A stretch of DNA of 64,000 bases. Source: Pseudooceanicola endophyticus (lineage in GTDB: Bacteria > Pseudomonadota > Alphaproteobacteria > Rhodobacterales > Rhodobacteraceae). Made by a program: the position numbers and the translations under genes. The notes under the pieces are model-generated. The model saw only the letters and a list, made by a program, of their open reading frames with translations, was not told where the DNA came from and did not search any database. This document shows, piece after piece, positions 8,720 to 17,582 of the stretch (position 1 is the first letter of the stretch; each line of letters begins with the position of its first letter). The DNA lies in assembly GCF_018760365.1 (NCBI RefSeq), contig NZ_JAHIAB010000004.1, forward strand, positions 1 through 64,000, read 5' to 3'.

Positions 8720-8902
8720 ATGAAGAAACTCGTTCTCGCAGCCGCTCTCGCAGGCGCCGCAACCACCGCTTCCGCAGGCTCGCTGGCTCAGCCGGTCATC
8801 GAAGCACCGGTCGTCGTCGAAGAGACCACCAGCTCGTCCACCGGCATCATCGTGCCGCTGATCATCCTGGCCGTCGTCGCTGCTGCAGTCGCATCCAACT
8901 GA
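8720..8902 (+). CDS. Small secreted/membrane protein of unknown function
   Basis: A 60-residue product. The N-terminal signal peptide (MKKLVLAAALAGAATTASA) is followed by a short Val/Glu/Ser-rich linker and a C-terminal hydrophobic stretch (GIIVPLIILAVVAAAVA) long enough for one membrane helix. GGAGG stands just before the start, at ideal spacing. The open frame begins 51 bases earlier, but this ATG has the ribosome site and the signal. It has its own terminator at 8923. I recognise no domain. Similar short proteins are common in Rhodobacterales, from memory. Confidence 0.8.
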   Translation: MKKLVLAAALAGAATTASAGSLAQPVIEAPVVVEETTSSSTGIIVPLIILAVVAAAVASN

Positions 8903-8922
8903 TCGCGCTGCACAGAGAATAG

Positions 8923-8953
8923 AAAAGGCGGTGGAGCGATCCACCGCCTTTTT
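8923..8953 (+). terminator. Intrinsic terminator
   Basis: GGCGGTGG (8927-8934) pairs with CCACCGCC (8941-8948) around AGCGAT. AAAA precedes and a T run follows. It ends the 60-residue gene and, being A/T-flanked on both sides, may also stop the convergent hemH transcript. Confidence 0.92.
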
Positions 8954-9016
8954 CTTTTGTCCCGACGTTGCGCGGGGCCGTGCCGAAACGGCCGCCGCGG
9001 CTGGGCAGGGGGCTGC

Positions 9017-10057
9017 TCAGGCGATCCAGCCCTGCAGGTTGGCCTCGATGCTTTGCATCAGCGCCGCGATATGGGCGTCGTCGTCGTTCAGGCAGGGGAT
9101 GTAGGTAAAGCTTTCGCCGCCGGCATGGACAAAGCTTTCCCGGATCTCCTCGTTGATCTCCTCCAGCGTCTCGATGCAGTCGGCCGAGAAGGCCGGCGAC
9201 ATGATCGCGATGCGCTTCTTGCCGGCCTGGGCCAGGCGCGCGACCTCTTCGACCGTGTAGGGCTTCAGCCATTCCTCGGGGCCGAATTTCGACTGGAAGG
9301 TGGTGATGATCCGGTCATCGGCCAGGCCCAGTTTTTCCTTCAGAAGGCGCGTCGTCTTGTGGCAGTGGCAGAAGTACGGGTCGCCCTCGTGCAGGTAGCG
9401 CTCGGGCAGGCCGTGGTAGGAGCACACCAGGATGTCGGGCTGTTCCGCCATCGGCGCCAGCACCCGCGTCACCGAGGCGGCCAGCGCATCGGTATAGGCG
9501 GGGCTGTCGAAATAGGGCGGCAGGGTGCGCGCGGCGGGCTGCCATTTTTCGTCCATCAGGGCGCGGAAGAACTGGTCGTTGGCCGTCGCCGTCGTGGCCC
9601 CGGCATATTGCGGGTAGAGCGGGCAGAATAGGATCTTGGAACAGCCCTGCGCCACCATCCGCCTGACCACCGACTTGGTGGAGGGGTTGCCGTAGCGCAT
9701 GCAGTAATCGACCACGACATTGCCTTCGCCGTAGCGCGTTTCAAGCGCGGTCTTCAGCTTGGCGTGCTGGGCCTTGGTGATCGTCATCAGCGGGGATTCG
9801 TCGGCCTCGTTGTTCCAGATCGACTTGTAGGCCTTGCCGGATTTCGACGGGCGCACCGTCAGCACGATGCCCTGCAGGATCGGCTGCCATTTCCAGGCCG
9901 GGTAGTCGATCACCCGCTTGTCCGACAGGAACTCCGACAGGTAGCGCCGCATGGAGCGGTAATCGGTGCCATCCGGCGTGCCGAGGTTGGCGATCAGGAT
10001 GCCGACCTTTTCGCGCGGCAGCGCGGGGTGGTCGGCGGGGCGGACGGCGTCTGTCAT
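9017..10057 (-). CDS. hemH: Ferrochelatase
   Basis: A 346-residue ferrochelatase, the last enzyme of protoheme synthesis (Fe2+ insertion into protoporphyrin IX). The N-terminal NLGTPDGTDY segment, the catalytic-histidine region SYHGLPERYLHEGDPY and the late SPAFSADCIETLEEI segment containing the conserved Glu are all present. Length is normal. It is encoded alone on the minus strand, convergent with the 60-residue gene and about 100 bp downstream of the methyltransferase on the same strand. Confidence 0.96.
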   Translation of the reverse strand: MTDAVRPADHPALPREKVGILIANLGTPDGTDYRSMRRYLSEFLSDKRVIDYPAWKWQPILQGIVLTVRPSKSGKAYKSIWNNEADESPLMTITKAQHAKLKTALETRYGEGNVVVDYCMRYGNPSTKSVVRRMVAQGCSKILFCPLYPQYAGATTATANDQFFRALMDEKWQPAARTLPPYFDSPAYTDALAASVTRVLAPMAEQPDILVCSYHGLPERYLHEGDPYFCHCHKTTRLLKEKLGLADDRIITTFQSKFGPEEWLKPYTVEEVARLAQAGKKRIAIMSPAFSADCIETLEEINEEIRESFVHAGGESFTYIPCLNDDDAHIAALMQSIEANLQGWIA

Positions 10058-10153
10058 TTGGGCACTCCTGAACTGGTCCGCCCCCGAGATAGCCGCTTGG
10101 ACCGGCAGGTCAATGGGCGGGGGCGCGGGGCGGCTGTGCAGGACGCCCGGGGA

Positions 10154-10981
10154 TCAGGATTTCAGGGGCTTTTCCGAGGTTCCGAGCGCCGCCGCCAGAG
10201 AGGTCATGGCCGAGCCGGGCCGCAGCGGTTGCTGCTGGCTTTCGTGGGGCGACCAGCCGGTCAGGGTGATCAGCTCGAACGTGGCGGGCACGCGGCCCTC
10301 GGGATCCGCGTAGCTTTGCTGGTACAGCTCCAGCGCGCGCAGGAAGACGGCACGCCGGGTCGGGCGGCGCAGCCGGTCGTTCAGGGCATTGCCCTCGCCC
10401 ATGGTGCGCAGGTCCTGAAGCAGGCGCAGCGGGTTGGCATATTGCACGCGGGTGCGGTCGTTGTCGGCCACCGGCAGGGCCAGGCCCGCACGTTGCAGCA
10501 GGGCACCCAGGTCGCGCACCTCGCCCATGGGGGCAATGCGGGGCGACAGGCCGCCGGTCACCTCGATCTCGGCCTGGCCGAGGCAGGCGCGCAGCTCGCT
10601 CAGGGTTTCGCCGCCGAAGAAGACGCCCAGGAACAGCCCGTCGGGGCGCAGGGCGCGGCGGCACTGGATCAGCTGGCCCACCGGATCGTTGCGCCAGTGC
10701 AGGTCCATCACGTGGATCACCAGGTCGGCCTCGCCCTCGGCAAGGGGCAGGGTGTCGGCGGATTCGACCAGGCGGGGGGCAACCGGCAGATCCGCCGCAA
10801 GCCCCTGCCAGTGCGCCGGAAAGGGTGTGATCAGCACCGCGTCGGTAAAGCTTTTCTTAACCATGGCCAGCCGATCCTGAAGGTCCTGTGCGACCAGGTC
10901 GTGCAGGAACAGGCCCTCGGGGGTGGCACGGGCGCGGCGGCGGGCAAGGGCTGCCATATCGGTAAGGATGGGCTGGGTCAT
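10154..10981 (-). CDS. NDUFAF5/BioC-like SAM-dependent methyltransferase
   Basis: A 275-residue class I methyltransferase-fold protein. It resembles the NDUFAF5 group found next to comF in many alphaproteobacteria: an N-terminal LARRRARA segment, FLHDLVAQDLQDRL, and a core with DLVIHVMDLHWRNDP followed by RRALRPDGLFLGVFFGGETL. The mitochondrial relative is a complex I assembly factor. Some bacterial members are annotated as malonyl-ACP methyltransferase, which I do not favour because no biotin genes are nearby. Its ATG shares the palindrome CATG (10979-10982) with the divergent comF start. Confidence 0.8.
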   Translation of the reverse strand: MTQPILTDMAALARRRARATPEGLFLHDLVAQDLQDRLAMVKKSFTDAVLITPFPAHWQGLAADLPVAPRLVESADTLPLAEGEADLVIHVMDLHWRNDPVGQLIQCRRALRPDGLFLGVFFGGETLSELRACLGQAEIEVTGGLSPRIAPMGEVRDLGALLQRAGLALPVADNDRTRVQYANPLRLLQDLRTMGEGNALNDRLRRPTRRAVFLRALELYQQSYADPEGRVPATFELITLTGWSPHESQQQPLRPGSAMTSLAAALGTSEKPLKS

Positions 10982-11738
10982 GGGATGGTTAGATAAGCGC
11001 CTTCAGGGCGCGGTGCAAACGGCGTTGCGGGTGATCTACCCGGCCCGCTGCCTGAGCTGCGGCGGTCAGGTGGAAAGCGATTTCGGCCTTTGCGCGGGCT
11101 GCTGGGCCGAGACGCCCTTTCTGGGCGGCACGGTTTGCGACAGCTGCGGCGCCCCGCTGCCCGGCGGCCCCGACGCGCAGGCCGCCCGGTGCGACCAGTG
11201 CCTTGCGGATCCGCCGCCCTGGACGCGGGGCCGCGCGGCGATGATGTACGAGGGGATGGGGCGACGGCTGGTGATGGGGCTGAAGCATGGCGATCGCCAC
11301 GACATTGCCGCCCCCGCCGCCGACTGGCTTCTGGAAAGCGCCGGCCCCCTGATCCGGTCGGGGATGATCGTCGCGCCGGTGCCGCTGCACTGGCGGCGGA
11401 TGATGTCGCGGGGCTACAACCAGTCCGCGCTTCTGTCGCGGCACTTAGCGGCGCGGCTGGCGGCGCAGGGCGCGCGCGACCTGCCCGACCTGCTGGTGCG
11501 GCGGCGCGCGACGCCAGGCCTGGATCACCGCAGCCGGGCCGAGCGGCACATGCTGCTGGAGGGCACCATGGCGGTGGACCGGCGCCACCTGGAGGTGCTG
11601 CGGGGCCGTCCGGTGCTGCTGGTGGACGATGTGCTGACCAGCGGCGCGACCTTTTCCGAGGCGACGCGGGCTTGCGTGGCGGCAGGTTCCGGGCCGGTTT
11701 CGGTTCTGGCTCTGGCGCGCGTGGCCAAAGCGCCTTAG
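10980..11738 (+). CDS. comF: ComF family phosphoribosyltransferase-like protein
   Basis: A 252-residue ComF/GntX-type protein. The N-terminal zinc-ribbon-like region has paired cysteines (CLSCG, CAGC, CDSCG, CDQC). The C-terminal PRTase domain has the phosphate-binding motif VLLVDDVLTSGAT. Members are linked to DNA uptake in naturally competent bacteria, but many Proteobacteria carry one with no known role. I took the ATG at 10980. The open frame begins at 10923, and a later GTG (11030) cannot be excluded. It is followed 35 bp later by grxC. Confidence 0.88.
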   Translation: MGWLDKRLQGAVQTALRVIYPARCLSCGGQVESDFGLCAGCWAETPFLGGTVCDSCGAPLPGGPDAQAARCDQCLADPPPWTRGRAAMMYEGMGRRLVMGLKHGDRHDIAAPAADWLLESAGPLIRSGMIVAPVPLHWRRMMSRGYNQSALLSRHLAARLAAQGARDLPDLLVRRRATPGLDHRSRAERHMLLEGTMAVDRRHLEVLRGRPVLLVDDVLTSGATFSEATRACVAAGSGPVSVLALARVAKAP

Positions 11739-11773
11739 GTTGCGGGGAAATCCCGGAACCGGAGGCCCCTCCC

Positions 11774-12034
11774 ATGCAGCCGATCGACATCTACACCACC
11801 CCGACCTGCGGCTTCTGCCAGGCCGCAAAGCGCCTGCTGACCCAGAAGGGCGCCGCCTTCAACGAGATCGACGTCAGCGCCGATCCCGACCTGCGCCAGG
11901 CGATGATGACCCGTGCCAGCGGCGGCTACACGGTGCCGCAGATCTTCGTCGGTGCGACCCATGTCGGCGGTTGCGATGACCTTTACGCGCTGGAACGCGC
12001 CGGCAAACTCGACGCGCTGCTCGAAGGCGCATGA
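11774..12034 (+). CDS. grxC: Glutaredoxin 3
   Basis: An 86-residue class I glutaredoxin. The active site is CGFC (residues 12-15), with TVPQIF cis-proline and GGCDDLYALE glutathione-binding segments. It reduces glutathionylated proteins and supports ribonucleotide reductase. The CGFC site is the variant I associate with Rhodobacterales GrxC, in place of the CPYC of enterobacteria. It is probably co-transcribed with comF. Confidence 0.94.
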   Translation: MQPIDIYTTPTCGFCQAAKRLLTQKGAAFNEIDVSADPDLRQAMMTRASGGYTVPQIFVGATHVGGCDDLYALERAGKLDALLEGA

Positions 12035-12159
12035 CGACGGCCGGCGTCCGGAGCGCCCGGGCGGGGCAGGGCGGAGGCCCTGCCTCTTGCCGCGTCGCCG
12101 GATGCCGACCCTTCCCTGTCCGCGACCTCTCCGTCGCGCCCAAGACCTGACACCAGACC

Positions 12160-12603
12160 ATGAGCGACGCCCGCAATTCCCTCGCCATCGCGCTGTTTTC
12201 CGAGATCCTGGCAGCCGATCAGCTGATCCGGAACCGCCTGTCGAAGGTGCTGCCCAAGGGGATGGAGCTGTCGCATTTCTCGGTGCTGAACCACTTGGCG
12301 CGGGCCAATACCGAACGCAGCCCGGCACAGCTGGCGCAGAGTTTTCACGTCACGCGCGGGGCGATGACCAACACGCTCTCGAAGCTGGAATGGGCGGGAT
12401 ACGTGCATATCCGCCCGGACTGGGACGATGCGCGGCGCAAGATGGTGGCGATCAGCCCGGCGGGCCGGATGGCGCGCGATGCCGCGCTGGCCGCCATCGC
12501 GCCGATGTTCGCGCAGGTCGTCGACGAGATGAGCGAGGACAAGGTGCGTGCCGTGCTGCCGATCCTGCGGGAGCTGCGCGGCAAGCTGGAAGAGGATCGC
12601 TGA
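12160..12603 (+). CDS. MarR family transcriptional regulator
   Basis: A 147-residue winged-helix regulator. The helix-turn-helix lies around SPAQLAQSFHVTRGAMTNTLSKLEWAGYV (residues 54-82), and the wing carries DDARRKMVAIS with the typical DxR. It should bind DNA as a dimer; ligand and targets are unknown. It follows grxC by 125 bp, in which I see no gene. Its stop codon is followed directly by repeat copy B. Confidence 0.92.
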   Translation: MSDARNSLAIALFSEILAADQLIRNRLSKVLPKGMELSHFSVLNHLARANTERSPAQLAQSFHVTRGAMTNTLSKLEWAGYVHIRPDWDDARRKMVAISPAGRMARDAALAAIAPMFAQVVDEMSEDKVRAVLPILRELRGKLEEDR

Positions 12604-12604
12604 A

Positions 12605-12662
12605 GGGGGGCTCTGCCCCCGTCTCCTGCGGAGACTCCCCCGGGATATTTTCGGCCAGATGA
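12605..12662 (+). repeat. Dispersed double-hairpin element, copy B
   Basis: GGGGGC-TCT-GCCCCC is followed by GTCTCC-TGC-GGAGAC, then TCCCCCGGGATATTTTCGG and a CAGATGA tail. It begins 1 base after the MarR stop codon. It may terminate or protect that transcript. Confidence 0.85.
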
Positions 12663-12705
12663 CAGGGAGCCGGGCGGGCCCGGACCCCTGATCTGGGTGC
12701 ATGGT

Positions 12706-13455
12706 TCACGCAGGGCGCAGGGCGGCGGTGACGTAGTTCACGCTGAGGTCGCGGTCACTGATCTTCCACTGCCAGCTGATCGGATTGAAGACGTATCCCT
12801 TGCGGTCGACCGGGGTCATGCCGGCCCGGGAGATCAGCGCGTAAAGCTCGTCCGGGGTAATGAACTTGGCCCAGTCATGGGTGCCCTTGGGCAGCCAGCG
12901 CATCACCCATTCCGCGCCCACGATCGCCATGGCGAAGCTTTTCGAGTTGCGGTTCAGCGTCGAGCACAGGTGCAGCCCGCCGGGCTTCAGCAGGTCGTGG
13001 CAGGCGCTGAGGTAGGTCAGCGGATCGGCGACATGTTCGACCACTTCCATGTTGAGGACGATATCGAACTGCTCGCCGGCCTCGGCCATCGCCTCGGCCG
13101 AGGTGTGGCGGTAGTCGATCTCGAGGCCCGATTGCGCGGCATGGGCCTGGGCGACGGGGATGTTCCTGCCGGCGGCATCGACGCCGACGACGGTGGCGCC
13201 GAGGCGTGCCATCGGTTCGCACAGCAGGCCGCCGCCGCAGCCGATATCGAGCAGGCGCAGACCCTTGAAGGGGTGCGGGTCCTTCAGATCGCGGGAGAAT
13301 TCCGCGGCGATCTGGGTCGTGATATATTCCAGCCGGACCGGGTTCATCATGTGGAGCGGCTTGAACTTGCCCGTGGGATCCCACCACTCGGCGGCCATGG
13401 CCTCGAACTTGGCGACCTCGGCCGGGTCAATTGTGGACGACTTGTCGGTTTGCAT
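12706..13455 (-). CDS. ubiG: Bifunctional 2-polyprenyl-6-hydroxyphenol methylase / 3-demethylubiquinol O-methyltransferase
   Basis: A 249-residue UbiG that catalyses both O-methylations of ubiquinone synthesis. Motifs are [18 protein letters not shown] at the N-terminus, [14 protein letters not shown] (SAM motif I), [13 protein letters not shown] and [15 protein letters not shown]. Length and motif order match the family. The gene stands alone on the minus strand, divergent from pip with 53 bp between starts, so the two promoters must overlap. Confidence 0.96.
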   Translation of the reverse strand: MQTDKSSTIDPAEVAKFEAMAAEWWDPTGKFKPLHMMNPVRLEYITTQIAAEFSRDLKDPHPFKGLRLLDIGCGGGLLCEPMARLGATVVGVDAAGRNIPVAQAHAAQSGLEIDYRHTSAEAMAEAGEQFDIVLNMEVVEHVADPLTYLSACHDLLKPGGLHLCSTLNRNSKSFAMAIVGAEWVMRWLPKGTHDWAKFITPDELYALISRAGMTPVDRKGYVFNPISWQWKISDRDLSVNYVTAALRPA

Positions 13456-13508
13456 TCCGCGCTCCTTGCGGTCATGGTGGCTCGGACCCCCTTCTACAGG
13501 GAGAAGTG

Positions 13509-14477
13509 ATGGATAGGAACTCGGGGCAAAGAGCCGCAGGCCAGGTGCTGTATCCGCCGGTCGATCCGTTCGACCAGCGCATGCTGGATGTCGGCGAGGG
13601 CCACACGATCTACGTGGAGCAGTCCGGCAATCCCGAGGGCGTTCCGGTCGTGGTGCTGCATGGCGGCCCGGGGGGCGGCTGCTCTCCGGCGATGCGGCGC
13701 TACTTTGATCCGGCCCGTTACCGGGTGGTGCTGTTCGACCAGCGCGGTTGCGGGCGCTCGCGTCCCTTCGCCGGGGTCGAGGCCAATACGACCTGGCACC
13801 TGGTCCGCGACATCGAGAGGATTCGAGAGACGCTGGGCATCGACAGCTGGATCGTCTTCGGCGGCTCCTGGGGCGCCACCCTGTCTCTGATCTACGCCCA
13901 GGCCCATCCCGAGCGCACCCGTCACCTCGTCCTGCGCGGCGTCTTCCTGATGACCCGGTCCGAGCTTGACTGGTTCTACGGCGGCGGGGCCGGCGCCTTC
14001 TGGCCGGAAACCTGGGCGCGTTTCGTGGCGCCGATCCCCGAGGAGGAGCGCGACGACCTGATCGCGGCCTATGCCCGACGCCTTTTCACGGGCAACCAGG
14101 CCGAGGAGGTGACCTATGCCAAGGCCTGGTCGGCCTGGGAAAACGCCCTCGCCTCGATGTCCTCCTCGGGCCATGGAGGAGAGCCCCCGGGCCAGTATGC
14201 CCGCGCCTTCGCCCGCCTCGAGAACCACTATTTCACCCATCTCGGCTGGCTCGAGGACAACCAGATCCTCGACCAGGTGGACCGGATCGCCGATATTCCC
14301 GGCCATATCGTGCAGGGCCGCTACGACATGATCTGCCCACCGCGCATGGCCCATGCCCTGCACCGCGCCTGGCCGAAATCCGACCTGAGGATGATCCCGG
14401 ATGCCGGTCACGCCCTGTCGGAACCCGGGATTTCGGCAGAACTTGTCCGCATCATGAATACCCTCGTGCCGGCCTGA
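13509..14477 (+). CDS. pip: Prolyl aminopeptidase
   Basis: A 322-residue alpha/beta-hydrolase of the proline iminopeptidase family (S33). It shows the oxyanion segment [10 protein letters not shown], the [10 protein letters not shown] strand, the nucleophile elbow GGSWGATL and the late [10 protein letters not shown] histidine. It removes N-terminal proline from peptides in the cytosol. I start at the ATG at 13509, after an AGGGAGAAG ribosome site; the open frame extends into ubiG's leader. Confidence 0.94.
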   Translation: MDRNSGQRAAGQVLYPPVDPFDQRMLDVGEGHTIYVEQSGNPEGVPVVVLHGGPGGGCSPAMRRYFDPARYRVVLFDQRGCGRSRPFAGVEANTTWHLVRDIERIRETLGIDSWIVFGGSWGATLSLIYAQAHPERTRHLVLRGVFLMTRSELDWFYGGGAGAFWPETWARFVAPIPEEERDDLIAAYARRLFTGNQAEEVTYAKAWSAWENALASMSSSGHGGEPPGQYARAFARLENHYFTHLGWLEDNQILDQVDRIADIPGHIVQGRYDMICPPRMAHALHRAWPKSDLRMIPDAGHALSEPGISAELVRIMNTLVPA

Positions 14478-14500
14478 TCTCGGGGGCTAACCGGCTCTTT

Positions 14501-14537
14501 CATCTGGCTAAAAATATCCCCGCCGGAGGCCCGGCGC
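14501..14537 (-). repeat. Tail-only copy of the dispersed element (inverted)
   Basis: On the minus strand this reads GGGGATATTTTTAGCCAGATGAAA, matching the tail of copy B (GATATTTTCGGCCAGATGA) but lacking the two full hairpins. It lies 23 bases after the pip stop. Confidence 0.6.
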
Positions 14538-14592
14538 CGCAACGCGGGGCCGGTTGCACGCCGCGCTCCCGTACCGGTTAACCCGATTTCCC

Positions 14593-14621
14593 TTGCGATT
14601 CGTGCGTCGGAGGCCTATATC
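14593..14621 (+). promoter_or_regulatory. Sigma-70 promoter of the rimP-nusA-infB operon
   Basis: TTGCGA (14593-14598) and TATATC (14616-14621) are separated by 17 bp. This predicts a transcript start near 14628 and a leader of about 90 bases before rimP. Confidence 0.75.
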
Positions 14622-14638
14622 CCCCTCAACAGCGGCGT

Positions 14639-14700
14639 GTCGGTGCCTCCGGGTCCGACGCTCCACCGGAAGCACCGACGGGCCGCGCGCCCGTTTTTTT
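14639..14700 (+). promoter_or_regulatory. rimP leader attenuator ending in an intrinsic terminator
   Basis: Stem one pairs GTCGGTGC (14639-14646) with GCACCGAC (14672-14679), continued by TCCGG with CCGGA around a 13-base loop. Stem two, CGGGC-CGCGC-GCCCG (14679-14693), is followed by seven T. The terminator lies only 16 bases before the rimP ATG and downstream of the promoter, so the operon can be expressed only by read-through or antitermination. A rimP leader of this kind has been proposed in alphaproteobacteria from premature-terminator surveys (recalled, not checked). NusA, encoded downstream, acts on termination, so autogenous control is a reasonable inference. Confidence 0.8.
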
Positions 14701-14716
14701 GTACCCGGATCATCCC

Positions 14717-15301
14717 ATGACCGATCTCATCGCGAAAACCGCCATCGATCGCCGCCTGGCCGAGATCGTCGCCCCCGTCCTGCTGGACATGGGCTTCGAA
14801 CTTGTGCGCCTGCGGCTGATGGGTGGCGAGACCAAGACCCTTCAGATCATGGCCGAGCGCCCCGACGGCGGTATCGACGTCGACGAATGCGCCGACATCT
14901 CGAACGCGGTCTCCGCCGTGCTCGATGTCGAGGACCCGATCACCGACAACTACACCCTCGAGGTCTCGAGCCCCGGCATCGACCGGCCGCTGACGCGCCT
15001 GAAGGATTTCGAGACCTACGAGGGCTACGATGCCCGCCTCGAAACCGCAGAGCTGGTCAGCGGGCGCAAGCGCTTCAAGGGCGTTCTGGCCGGCGTGGAG
15101 GAGGACGAGGTCCTCATCAACATCGAGGATCAGGGCGAGGAAGTGACCGTCGGCCTGAAATTCGACTGGCTGGCCGAGGCGAAGCTCGTGCTGACCGACG
15201 AACTGATCAAGCAGATGCTGAAGGCCCGCAAGGATGCCGGCGTTCTGAACGAAGAGAATTTTGACGAGATCGAGACCGATCCGGACTCCCAGGAGGACTG
15301 A
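14717..15301 (+). CDS. rimP: Ribosome maturation factor RimP
   Basis: A 194-residue RimP, needed for 30S subunit maturation. It has the N-terminal domain with [25 protein letters not shown] and the [11 protein letters not shown] segment, followed by the SH3-like C-terminal domain. The acidic C-terminal end is somewhat extended. It starts the operon rimP-nusA-ylxR-infB. The stop is 3 bases before the nusA ATG. The start at 14717 is the first ATG after the leader terminator; the open frame 18 bases upstream would run into the terminator's T run. Confidence 0.95.
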   Translation: MTDLIAKTAIDRRLAEIVAPVLLDMGFELVRLRLMGGETKTLQIMAERPDGGIDVDECADISNAVSAVLDVEDPITDNYTLEVSSPGIDRPLTRLKDFETYEGYDARLETAELVSGRKRFKGVLAGVEEDEVLINIEDQGEEVTVGLKFDWLAEAKLVLTDELIKQMLKARKDAGVLNEENFDEIETDPDSQED

Positions 15302-15304
15302 GAC

Positions 15305-16930
15305 ATGGCCATCACCTCTGCCAACCAGCTGGAGCTGCTCCAGACTGCCGAGGCCGTTGCCCGCGAGAAGATGATCGACCCCGGGCTGGTGGTCGAGGCG
15401 ATGGAGGAATCCCTCGCCCGTGCCGCCAAGAGCCGTTACGGCTCCGAGATGGACATCCGCGTGAAGATCGACCGCAAGACCGGTCGTGCCACCTTCACCC
15501 GCGTGCGCACCGTGGTCGCCGACGAGGAGCTGGAGAACTACCAGTCCGAGCTGACCGTCAAGCAGGCCAAGCAGTACATGGCCGATCCGCAGATCGGGGA
15601 CACTTTCGTCGAAGAGGTCCCGCCCGTGGAAATGGGCCGCATCGCCGCGCAATCCGCCAAGCAGGTGATCCTGCAGAAGGTGCGCGAAGCCGAGCGTGAC
15701 CGCCAGTTCAACGAATTCAAGGACCGCGTCGGCACCATCATCAACGGTGTCGTCAAGCGCGAGGAATACGGCAACGTCATCGTCGATATCGGCACCGGCG
15801 AGGGCATCCTGCGCCGGAACGAGAAGATCGGCCGCGAAGCCTATCGTCCGAACGACCGCATCCGCTGCTTCATCAAGGACGTGCGCCGCGAGACCCGCGG
15901 CCCGCAGGTCTTCCTGTCGCGCACCGCGCCCGAGTTCATGTCCGAGCTCTTCAAGATGGAAGTGCCGGAAATCTACGACGGCATCATCGAGATCAAGGCC
16001 GTGGCCCGCGATCCCGGTTCGCGCGCGAAGATCGGCGTGATCTCCTACGACAGCTCGATCGACCCTGTCGGCGCCTGCGTCGGTATGCGCGGCTCGCGCG
16101 TGCAGGCCGTGGTGAACGAGCTTCAGGGCGAGAAGATCGACATCATCCCGTGGTCCGACGACATGCCGACCTTCCTGGTGAACGCGCTGCAGCCCGCAGA
16201 AGTCACCAAGGTGGTTCTGGACGAGGATGCCGAGCGCATCGAGGTCGTCGTCCCCGAAGAGCAGCTCTCGCTCGCCATCGGTCGTCGCGGCCAGAACGTG
16301 CGTCTGGCCTCGCAGCTGACCGGTCTGGACATCGATATCATGACCGAGGCCGAGGAATCCGCCCGTCGCCAGAAGGAATTCGAAGCGCGCACCAAGCTCT
16401 TCGTCGACAAGCTGGACCTGGACGAGTTCTTTGCCCAGCTGCTGGTGTCCGAAGGCTTCACCAACCTCGAAGAGGTTGCCTATGTGGATCTGGACGAACT
16501 GCTGGTCATCGACGGCGTCGACGAGGACACCGCGAAAGAGCTTCAGGCCCGCGCCGCGGACTGCCTGGAGGCCGAGGCCAAGGCGGCCCTCGATCACGCC
16601 CGTCAGCTGGGCGCCGAGGACAGCCTTATTGAATTCGACGGCCTGACGCCCCAAATGGTGGAAGCACTGGCGGAAGACGGCGTGAAGACGCTGGAAGACT
16701 TCGCCACCTGCGCCGACTGGGAGCTGGCCGGTGGCTGGACCACGGTCAACGGTGAGCGCGTCAAGGACGAAGGCCTCCTCGAGAAGTTCGAGGTCTCGCT
16801 CGAGGAAGCGCAGCACATGGTCATGAATGCCCGCGTCCTGCTTGGCTGGGTCGATCCCTCCGAGATCGAGCCCGAAGAGGAAGAGGCGGCTGCCGAAGAT
16901 GAAGATGGCGCAGAGGAGTCCGAGGCGTAA
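15305..16930 (+). CDS. nusA: Transcription termination/antitermination factor NusA
   Basis: A 541-residue NusA. The N-terminal RNA polymerase-binding domain is followed by an S1 domain ([21 protein letters not shown], about residues 140-160), two KH domains ([20 protein letters not shown] and [17 protein letters not shown]) and two C-terminal helix-hairpin repeats that include [14 protein letters not shown] and [18 protein letters not shown]. It ends in a strongly acidic tail ([18 protein letters not shown]). It modulates pausing, termination and antitermination. Its own operon is preceded by a terminator-type leader. Confidence 0.97.
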   Translation: MAITSANQLELLQTAEAVAREKMIDPGLVVEAMEESLARAAKSRYGSEMDIRVKIDRKTGRATFTRVRTVVADEELENYQSELTVKQAKQYMADPQIGDTFVEEVPPVEMGRIAAQSAKQVILQKVREAERDRQFNEFKDRVGTIINGVVKREEYGNVIVDIGTGEGILRRNEKIGREAYRPNDRIRCFIKDVRRETRGPQVFLSRTAPEFMSELFKMEVPEIYDGIIEIKAVARDPGSRAKIGVISYDSSIDPVGACVGMRGSRVQAVVNELQGEKIDIIPWSDDMPTFLVNALQPAEVTKVVLDEDAERIEVVVPEEQLSLAIGRRGQNVRLASQLTGLDIDIMTEAEESARRQKEFEARTKLFVDKLDLDEFFAQLLVSEGFTNLEEVAYVDLDELLVIDGVDEDTAKELQARAADCLEAEAKAALDHARQLGAEDSLIEFDGLTPQMVEALAEDGVKTLEDFATCADWELAGGWTTVNGERVKDEGLLEKFEVSLEEAQHMVMNARVLLGWVDPSEIEPEEEEAAAEDEDGAEESEA

Positions 16931-16949
16931 GCCTCGGGTTCCCTGACCG

Positions 16950-17540
16950 ATGTCTCGCGGTGGACAGAACAGGGACCCGGAAGCGGGTCCCGAACGCAAA
17001 TGCATCGTCACGGGTGAGTCGCAGCCGAAAGGCGGCCTGATCCGTTTCGTTGTGGGTCCGGATGGGTCGGTTTTTCCGGACATCCTCGAAAAACTCCCCG
17101 GCCGGGGTATCTGGGTGTCCGCCGATCGCGCGGCCATCGAGACGGCCGCGAAGAAGAAACTGTTTTCCCGAGCGGCGAAACAGCCTGTGACGGTGCCCGA
17201 CGGGCTGGCCGACATGGTTGAGAAGCTGCTGCTGCGCCACGTGACGGATCTTCTGGCACTGGCACGCAAATCCGGTGACGCCGTCACGGGTTACGAGAAG
17301 GTGAAGGACTGGCTGGCCAAGGAAGAGGCCACCACCCTGATCCAGGCCAGTGACGGATCGGGGCGCGGCAAGTCGAAACTGTCGACCCCCTACAAGGGTC
17401 ACTACATCGGCTGGCTCACCCAAAATGAGCTGGGCTTGGCCTTCGGACGGGAATTTGTCATACACGCCGCCTTAGGAACTGGTGGTTTGAGCAAACGTGT
17501 TGTAGAGGAGGCCGCAAGGCTGAAAGGCATGCGCGCCTGA
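16950..17540 (+). CDS. YlxR-type RNA-binding protein with L7Ae-like C-terminal domain
   Basis: A 196-residue protein. The N-terminal YlxR (DUF448) domain has ERKCIVTGE, the GLIRFVVGPDG segment and GRGIWV. The C-terminal half (about residues 95-165) looks like an L7Ae/YlxQ-type domain (LLALARKSGDAVTGYEKVKDWL). In Bacillus the two domains are separate genes between nusA and infB; here they are joined, as in other alphaproteobacteria. YlxR has been linked to RNase P binding in Firmicutes; I infer only a general RNA-binding role here. Spacing is 19 bp from nusA and 42 bp to infB. Confidence 0.9.
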   Translation: MSRGGQNRDPEAGPERKCIVTGESQPKGGLIRFVVGPDGSVFPDILEKLPGRGIWVSADRAAIETAAKKKLFSRAAKQPVTVPDGLADMVEKLLLRHVTDLLALARKSGDAVTGYEKVKDWLAKEEATTLIQASDGSGRGKSKLSTPYKGHYIGWLTQNELGLAFGREFVIHAALGTGGLSKRVVEEAARLKGMRA

Positions 17541-17582
17541 CGTGAGGCGGGAGGGACCCGCCTGAAAGGAAGTATGGTCCAT

